Shown here piece after piece: positions 5,885 to 9,910 of a DNA stretch of 9,910 bases; position 1 is the stretch's first letter, and every line of letters begins with the position of its first letter. The stretch lies in the NCBI GenBank assembly GCA_003448875.1, contig DLXG01000043.1, positions 1 through 9,910 on the forward strand. Reading direction: 5' to 3'. The notes below the pieces were generated by a model. It did no database searches, was not told where the DNA came from, and saw only the letters and a list, made by a program, of their open reading frames with translations. The stretch is from Anaerolineaceae bacterium (GTDB lineage Bacteria > Chloroflexota > Anaerolineae > Anaerolineales > Anaerolineaceae). The translations under genes and the position numbers were made by a program.

Positions 5885-7248
5885 AACTGCGCCGATTTGA
5901 ACGAATTGCTCTCATCATCATCGCAACGCTGGCGGGGCTACTGGCGTTACTGGCCCTGATCAGTGATCTGGTTGGTTTACCTCAACCGCAGGTTGTTTTC
6001 CCCGCTCAGGATGGGATGATTGGCGGGCGCGGGCCGGTAGAGTTACGCTTTCAACAAGATATGGAAAGGTTTTCTGTTGAAAGCCGGCTTTCCTTTGAGC
6101 CGGCCTGGCAGGGTGTCTGGCGATGGCTGGATGACCGCACAATCCGGTTTTTTCCGAACACCACGCTTGGAGAGGGGAATTCACTAAAACTCATTCTTGC
6201 AGAAGGCGCGCGCAGCCGTGATGGGCGGGTGCTGCGACAGCCATTTGAGGCTGCCTTGAAGATTCGTCCTGCCGCTCTGGTTTTCCTAAGTGACCCGCTC
6301 ATCTCGGCGGAATTGGTGCGGATGGATCCGCTCAGCGGTGAAAATTCATTCCTGACGGACAGCGGCGGCCGTGTGTTTGATTTTGCTGTATCGCCGGATG
6401 GAGAAAGGATTATTTATTCCAGAATCAACCTGCGGGGTGGCAGTGATCTGGTTTTGATTAGACGAGACGGAAGCGAAGAAAAAGTGCTGGTGAAATGCGC
6501 TGAATTTGCCTGCATCGAACCAGCATGGACGCCGGACAGCCGTTATGTGGCCTATACCCACTATGAGAGTGGTCTGACTGCCAGCATGGTTGAAGCGGTT
6601 GGAAAGATTTATATCCTCGATGTGGAGAGCGGTTCGAGTAATCTTTTGTTCAACAATCCGGGTCTTTATGGGGCACTGCCATCTTTTTCACCGGACGGTA
6701 CAGCGGTTTCATTCTATGATTTTGGGGAAAATGCCATTCGTTTGGTTAATTTGGTGGATGGGAGCAGTTCAATCATTCCCAGCCGGGTTACGGGGAGGGG
6801 CAGCTGGTCACCGGATGGTGCTACATTGATTGTGGCCGACTGGGATGGCGAAGGAACGATTCCACGAAGTACACTTTTTCGATTGGATCTGGCGAGCCGT
6901 TCTGTCAGCCGCTTTTTTGATGATTCGTTTGAGGTGCTGGATGTTTCTCTGCCGGCCTGGTCGCCTGATGGTGAGTTGCTGATCTGCGGACTTCAGACAG
7001 AAAGCCGGCAGGAAGGCAAACAGTTGTGGCTATTTGAGCGGAGCGGTCAATCCGTCCAGCAGATCACCGGTGACCCGCAAATGAATTATTCTTCTTATCA
7101 ATGGTCGCCAGATGGGAACAGGGTCGTTTTTCAACAGGTCAATCTGAGCCAGTCAGACGATGCACCCAAAGTTTTGATCTGGTATCGGGCGGATAATCGG
7201 ATCGAAACCCTCTTTGATAATGCGGCATTCCCTCAGTGGATGCCATGA
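5881..7248 (+). CDS. Membrane-anchored Ig-like plus PD40 (TolB-like) beta-propeller protein
   Basis: A 455-residue protein whose ATG overlaps the preceding stop by four bases (ATGA), so it is probably translationally coupled; no Shine-Dalgarno is visible. The frame opens earlier (5764), but that would lie inside the upstream gene. After a basic start there is one membrane segment (about 9-30), with no lipobox. Residues 36-130 resemble a bacterial Ig-like (SbsA/Big_5) domain: 'VVFPAQDGMIGGRGPVELRF' to 'WRWLDDRTIRFFP'. Six WD40-like PD40 motifs follow, with [ST]PD at about 171, 218, 270, 310, 361 and 409, consistent with a six-bladed propeller. C206 and C211 could pair. Such propellers are usually non-catalytic binding modules, here predicted outside the membrane. 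Its place in the permease operon suggests a partner role, but that is inference; it could equally be an independent surface protein. Confidence 0.88.
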   Translation: MKLRRFERIALIIIATLAGLLALLALISDLVGLPQPQVVFPAQDGMIGGRGPVELRFQQDMERFSVESRLSFEPAWQGVWRWLDDRTIRFFPNTTLGEGNSLKLILAEGARSRDGRVLRQPFEAALKIRPAALVFLSDPLISAELVRMDPLSGENSFLTDSGGRVFDFAVSPDGERIIYSRINLRGGSDLVLIRRDGSEEKVLVKCAEFACIEPAWTPDSRYVAYTHYESGLTASMVEAVGKIYILDVESGSSNLLFNNPGLYGALPSFSPDGTAVSFYDFGENAIRLVNLVDGSSSIIPSRVTGRGSWSPDGATLIVADWDGEGTIPRSTLFRLDLASRSVSRFFDDSFEVLDVSLPAWSPDGELLICGLQTESRQEGKQLWLFERSGQSVQQITGDPQMNYSSYQWSPDGNRVVFQQVNLSQSDDAPKVLIWYRADNRIETLFDNAAFPQWMP

Positions 7249-7257
7249 GCGAATGAT

Positions 7258-8415
7258 TCAATTTTTTGTTATGTGGTTTAGAGCAAGGTGAATTTCTTTG
7301 ATGACCTGCGGGTCGGTTTCTGAACTTAGGGCATTGGCCAGCGCGTTGATGGCTTGTTGACCTCCAATTTTGCCAATTGCCCAGGCTGCATGAGCGCGAA
7401 CAAGCGGCTCGCTTTCGTTTTGCAGACAAAAAATCAGATGCGGCAAGGCCGTCTTATCCGCAAGATTACCAAGCGCAACCGCGACATTGCGTAGATATCC
7501 GCGTCGTTTAGCCCGCGGGACTGGACTGCGGTTAAATTTTTGCCTGAACTCTGCCGAAGAAAGGTGAATTTCCTGTTTTAGAGGAGGGCGGGCAATTTCC
7601 TTTTTTTCTAAGAAACTCGAAGTATGTGCGGATGAGGCAAAGCGAATGTTCCATGGGCAAACCTGCTGACAAATATCACACCCAAAAACCCACCCATCAA
7701 GAGCAGGGCGTAAATCGTTTGGAATCGCACCTTTATTTTCGATGGTCAGGTAGGAAATGCAGCGTCCGGCATCGAGCGTGCGATTGGGCAAAATGCACTG
7801 AGTCGGGCAGGCTTCAATACATCGCTGGCAGGAGCCGCAATGGTCTGCCGTGAATGGCGGATCAGGTTCGAGGTCGAGGGTCAGGAATAGTTCACCCAGA
7901 AGGAAATACGATCCCATACGCGGATGAATCAGGCAGCTGTTCTTTCCAATCCAGCCCAATCCGGCGCGTTGGGCTAAATCACGTTCCAGAACCGGCCCGC
8001 TGTCGGTGTAGATTTTCCAATCAAAAGGGAAGTCAATTTTCTGTTTTAGGGCAGTAACTAACCTGCTTAATTGAGATGGGATGATGTGGTGGTAATCTTC
8101 TCCCCAGCTATAGGCAGCGACCTTGCCTGCAGGTTCGGAAACAGGGTGAGGGGCATCTTCGGGCCGAGGGTAACGCATGGCCACCACAACGATACTTTTC
8201 ACACCGGGGAGAATCAAAGATGGGTCGGCTCGACGTGCTACGGCATCCGGCCGGGATAAGTAAGCCATGCCCGAATGTAAACCCTCTTCCAGCCATTTTT
8301 GATAAACGGCAAATGAATCTGGCGGAGAAGGATCGGTAAAGCCAACAAGATCAAAGCCGAGACGGCTGGCCTCGGCTTTGATGAAATCTTTGAGAGACGG
8401 TGTGTTTTCCACCAC
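7258..8415 (-). CDS. queG: Epoxyqueuosine reductase QueG
   Basis: A 385-residue protein close to the usual family length. QueG reduces epoxyqueuosine to queuosine at the wobble base of tRNAs for Asp, Asn, His and Tyr, the last step of queuosine synthesis, using cobalamin and two [4Fe-4S] clusters in the cytosol. The N-terminal DUF1730 region (about 1-180) contains 'YTDSGPVLERDLAQRAGLGWIGKN' in two parts, with D138 at the place of the catalytic Asp. Cluster cysteines are C193, C196, C199, C203 and C219, C246, C249, C253. A HEAT-like repeat region fills about 305-380 ('AHAAWAIGKIGG' and similar). The start is GTG at 8415, followed by a second GTG codon, 11 bases after the lipoprotein stop and without a Shine-Dalgarno; reinitiation from the upstream gene is likely. 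No other queuosine genes are in the window. It converges with the propeller gene, 9 bases apart. Confidence 0.96.
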   Translation of the reverse strand: MVENTPSLKDFIKAEASRLGFDLVGFTDPSPPDSFAVYQKWLEEGLHSGMAYLSRPDAVARRADPSLILPGVKSIVVVAMRYPRPEDAPHPVSEPAGKVAAYSWGEDYHHIIPSQLSRLVTALKQKIDFPFDWKIYTDSGPVLERDLAQRAGLGWIGKNSCLIHPRMGSYFLLGELFLTLDLEPDPPFTADHCGSCQRCIEACPTQCILPNRTLDAGRCISYLTIENKGAIPNDLRPALDGWVFGCDICQQVCPWNIRFASSAHTSSFLEKKEIARPPLKQEIHLSSAEFRQKFNRSPVPRAKRRGYLRNVAVALGNLADKTALPHLIFCLQNESEPLVRAHAAWAIGKIGGQQAINALANALSSETDPQVIKEIHLALNHITKN

Positions 8416-8426
8416 AATGAATAAGA

Positions 8427-9152
8427 TCAGGGGGTTGGTACGGGGGTTTCCGCTTCCGTAGGTGATGGCAGGGGAGTATTGGTGGCAGGGGCAGCGGTCA
8501 GCGTGGCGGTGGGGGCCGTACCGGAAACTTTTATATTCAGAGTCAGGGTGTAAAAATTCTGTCCATCAGCGTTGGTCAGAACCCAGATGGTCGTGTAATC
8601 ACCGGCTTTGGTGGGGGCTTTCATGCTGAGCGTCAGGTCTACATTCTCATTGGGTTTAACTTCCTTAGGAAAGCGGATGTCAGATGCCCCAAAACGCAAA
8701 GTGGCATCTCCAAGGAAGAAACGTACCTGATAGGCGGTTGTCCAAGTCGTCGTACCCACGTTTTTTACCGTCCAGGTCAGGGTGAACGGCTGTTCCGGGT
8801 ACATGACCGTACCATCCAGCGGGCTCTGGGAAACAAAATCAGCGCGATCGGCTACAGAGGGACGGGTGGCAGTGGGCGGTATGGTCGCCGTGGGTGATAC
8901 AGCGCTGGTCGGGGTAACTGCCTGTGTTGGTTCGGGGGTGCTGGTGGGCGGTAAAGTTACGGTGGGTGTGGCGGTGGGCATGCTTGCCGCCGTCTGGGTT
9001 AAACCGGCGGCTACCGTTTCAGCTGCCTGCGTGAAGATCAGCGCAGGGTCGGTAGTGGGAGTTGCTTCAGAGCGGCTGCAAGCCGAGAGCAACATTAAAC
9101 CTGACAGCAGGAAAAGCATTAACACCTGCTTCATAATTTTCGTACTGAACAT
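8427..9152 (-). CDS. Lipoprotein with Thr/Pro linkers and NBR1-Ig-like domain
   Basis: A 241-residue protein with a type II signal peptide: a basic start, a hydrophobic core (about 9-22) and the lipobox L-S-A-C with C25. A predicted helix (33-58, 'DPALIFTQAAETVAAGLTQT') precedes a Thr/Pro-rich linker (59-98). Residues 102-210 match the NBR1-type Ig-like domain common in Chloroflexota surface proteins ('FTLTWTVKNVGTTTWTTAYQVRF', 'PNENVDLTLSMKAPTKAGDYTTIWVL'), with the paired Trp residues W127 and W137. A second Thr/Pro tail (212-241) ends the protein. Such domains are non-catalytic and thought to mediate binding; the ligand is unknown. The start is supported by GGAGG at 9160-9164, seven bases before the ATG. 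The gene probably has its own promoter (9219-9247) and is followed by queG after 11 bases. Confidence 0.9.
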   Translation of the reverse strand: MFSTKIMKQVLMLFLLSGLMLLSACSRSEATPTTDPALIFTQAAETVAAGLTQTAASMPTATPTVTLPPTSTPEPTQAVTPTSAVSPTATIPPTATRPSVADRADFVSQSPLDGTVMYPEQPFTLTWTVKNVGTTTWTTAYQVRFFLGDATLRFGASDIRFPKEVKPNENVDLTLSMKAPTKAGDYTTIWVLTNADGQNFYTLTLNIKVSGTAPTATLTAAPATNTPLPSPTEAETPVPTP

Positions 9153-9159
9153 TGTTCTT

Positions 9160-9164
9160 CCTCC
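9160..9164 (-). promoter_or_regulatory. Shine-Dalgarno of the lipoprotein gene
   Basis: GGAGG on the minus strand, seven bases upstream of the ATG at 9152. It selects that start over the in-frame Met at codon 7. Confidence 0.78.
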
Positions 9165-9189
9165 AATTTCAAATCAATCCTAATGATAC

Positions 9190-9207
9190 CTGCCATTGAT
9201 CTGGCAG
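9190..9207 (-). repeat. Small inverted repeat in the lipoprotein leader
   Basis: CTGCCA and TGGCAG form a perfect 6-base-pair stem around a 6-base loop. There is no T-run after it on the minus strand, so it is not a normal terminator. If the promoter at 9219-9247 is real, the hairpin lies in the 5' leader, about 25 bases before the ribosome binding site. Confidence 0.4.
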
Positions 9208-9218
9208 ACAATCCCCCG

Positions 9219-9247
9219 ATTCTGTACCGAGCGGCTCAAATTGTCAA
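9219..9247 (-). promoter_or_regulatory. Sigma-70-type promoter upstream of the lipoprotein gene
   Basis: On the minus strand a perfect -35 TTGACA (9247-9242) is followed after exactly 17 bases by CAGAAT (9224-9219), a 4-of-6 match to TATAAT. Transcription would start near 9212, giving a leader of about 60 bases. It would drive the lipoprotein gene and probably queG. Confidence 0.5.
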
Positions 9248-9252
9248 GGTTT

Positions 9253-9910
9253 TTAAGGTTCAACTGGCTGCCAGAGGTTATTGGAGGAAGAAGCATCCGG
9301 AAGGCGGTTTGAAAATCCAAATCCTTCCCGGAAGGTGATGTAGGTAATTGCACCGGGCAGAATGTTGAAGCGGGTTTGATAATCAGTTTCGTTATAGGAA
9401 AATTGAAGGGTGTACTCGCCGGCTGGCAAATCACTCAGCACCAGATTTTCGCGGTAATAATCATCGCTGTTGACGCTTTCGGGTGCATAGGTTCGCACTA
9501 CCCAGCTGCGCTTAAGTTCGGCAGATGCAACACGCACATCCAGCAGTCGAATTAACGAGCCATCGGCTTTCATCCACCTGCCAACCAGTACACCCCACCC
9601 CTGAGGCGGGGCGAGCCACAATTCAGGGTTGCGCGTAACGTAGTAGCTGTTCCGTTCCAAGCGGACTTCAAAATGCAGGTGCGGCCCGGTGGTAAAGCCG
9701 GTATTGCCGACAATGCCAAGTTGATCACCCGCTTTGACCGTTTGGCCAACCGACACATCTACGCGATCCATGTGGGCATAAATGGTATACAACTGTCGGC
9801 GGTCAAACCCAAAATTATGGCGGATGGCCACCGCAATGCCGTAAGGGTCATCCGGTGAATCAGGGCCTTTATACAAGCCAATACCTGCCCACACGACAGT
9901 GCCGTCTTTT
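9253..9910 (-). CDS. M23 (LytM-type) peptidase with extra C-terminal domain, N-terminus beyond the window
   Basis: The frame stays open to the right edge (visible start 'KDGTVVWAGIG'), so the true start lies outside; the first 219 visible residues are described. The M23 zinc endopeptidase core is clear: 'YGIAVAIRHNFGF', 'LYTIYAHMDRV' with the catalytic-type His (visible residue 46), 'GQTVKAGDQLGIVGNTG', and 'GPHLHFEVR' with the HxH pair (77 and 79). The first zinc ligands (HxxxD) must lie beyond the edge. LytM-type enzymes cut peptidoglycan cross-bridges outside the cell, although some are inactive activators. After the core, about 110 residues form a second, beta-rich region ('PAGEYTLQFSYNET', 'ILPGAITYITFREGFGF') that resembles an Ig-like or carboxypeptidase-regulatory fold and is not assigned. 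Possession of both His residues suggests an active enzyme, but the hidden ligands are needed to say so. Confidence 0.92.
   Translation of the reverse strand, partial: KDGTVVWAGIGLYKGPDSPDDPYGIAVAIRHNFGFDRRQLYTIYAHMDRVDVSVGQTVKAGDQLGIVGNTGFTTGPHLHFEVRLERNSYYVTRNPELWLAPPQGWGVLVGRWMKADGSLIRLLDVRVASAELKRSWVVRTYAPESVNSDDYYRENLVLSDLPAGEYTLQFSYNETDYQTRFNILPGAITYITFREGFGFSNRLPDASSSNNLWQPVEP

Noticed and set aside
7222..7275. Possible terminator between the convergent propeller and queG genes
   Set aside because: The only stem (GGCAT/ATGCC) has 5 base pairs and lies about 20 bases before the T-run, so it does not form a credible terminator.
8782..9183. Val/Gly-rich open frame of 133 codons on the plus strand
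   Set aside because: It is antisense to the Thr/Pro linker and Ig-like domain of the lipoprotein, which has a lipobox and a strong GGAGG site.

Overview
The window looks like chromosomal DNA of a Chloroflexota bacterium, probably class Anaerolineae. This is an inference from protein style, not from a marker gene. The signs are a LysM protein and an NBR1-Ig-like lipoprotein with long Thr/Pro linkers, an M23 peptidase with an extra C-terminal domain, and a stacked-GAF regulator beside a STAS/ATPase pair. I see no rRNA, tRNA, CRISPR array, insertion sequence or phage gene. Coding density is high and no gene-free stretch exceeds about 200 bases.

Left block (1-3025, minus strand): a compact partner-switching operon read right to left. 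It encodes a STAS anti-sigma-factor antagonist (RsbV/SpoIIAA type), then an RsbW/SpoIIAB-type ATPase/kinase, then a soluble protein of at least five tandem GAF domains that runs off the left edge. By analogy with RsbU-type operons the missing C-terminus may carry a SpoIIE/PP2C phosphatase, but that is outside the window. No sigma factor gene is visible.

Middle block (3221-7248, plus strand): a membrane-anchored protein with two LysM domains, closed by a clear rho-independent terminator. It is followed by a three-gene operon: an ArsP_1/DUF318 (UPF0718, YcgR-like) permease, a TIGR03943/DUF1980 (UPF0703, YcgQ-like) permease partner, and a membrane-anchored Ig-like plus six-bladed PD40/TolB-like propeller protein. 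These three genes are separated by 2 bases and by a 4-base ATGA overlap. The permease has a CxC motif and a His-rich loop, and its partner has a vicinal Cys pair, which suggests a metal- or metalloid-related membrane complex with an outer-face propeller.

Right block (7258-9910, minus strand, convergent with the middle block): read right to left, an M23 (LytM-type) peptidase entering from beyond the right edge, an NBR1-Ig-like lipoprotein with its own probable promoter, and queG (epoxyqueuosine reductase), which starts only 11 bases after the lipoprotein. LysM, NBR1-Ig, M23 and propeller proteins together make the window rich in cell-envelope functions around one tRNA-modification gene. The most interesting candidates for follow-up are the three-component permease operon and the GAF-stack partner-switching operon.
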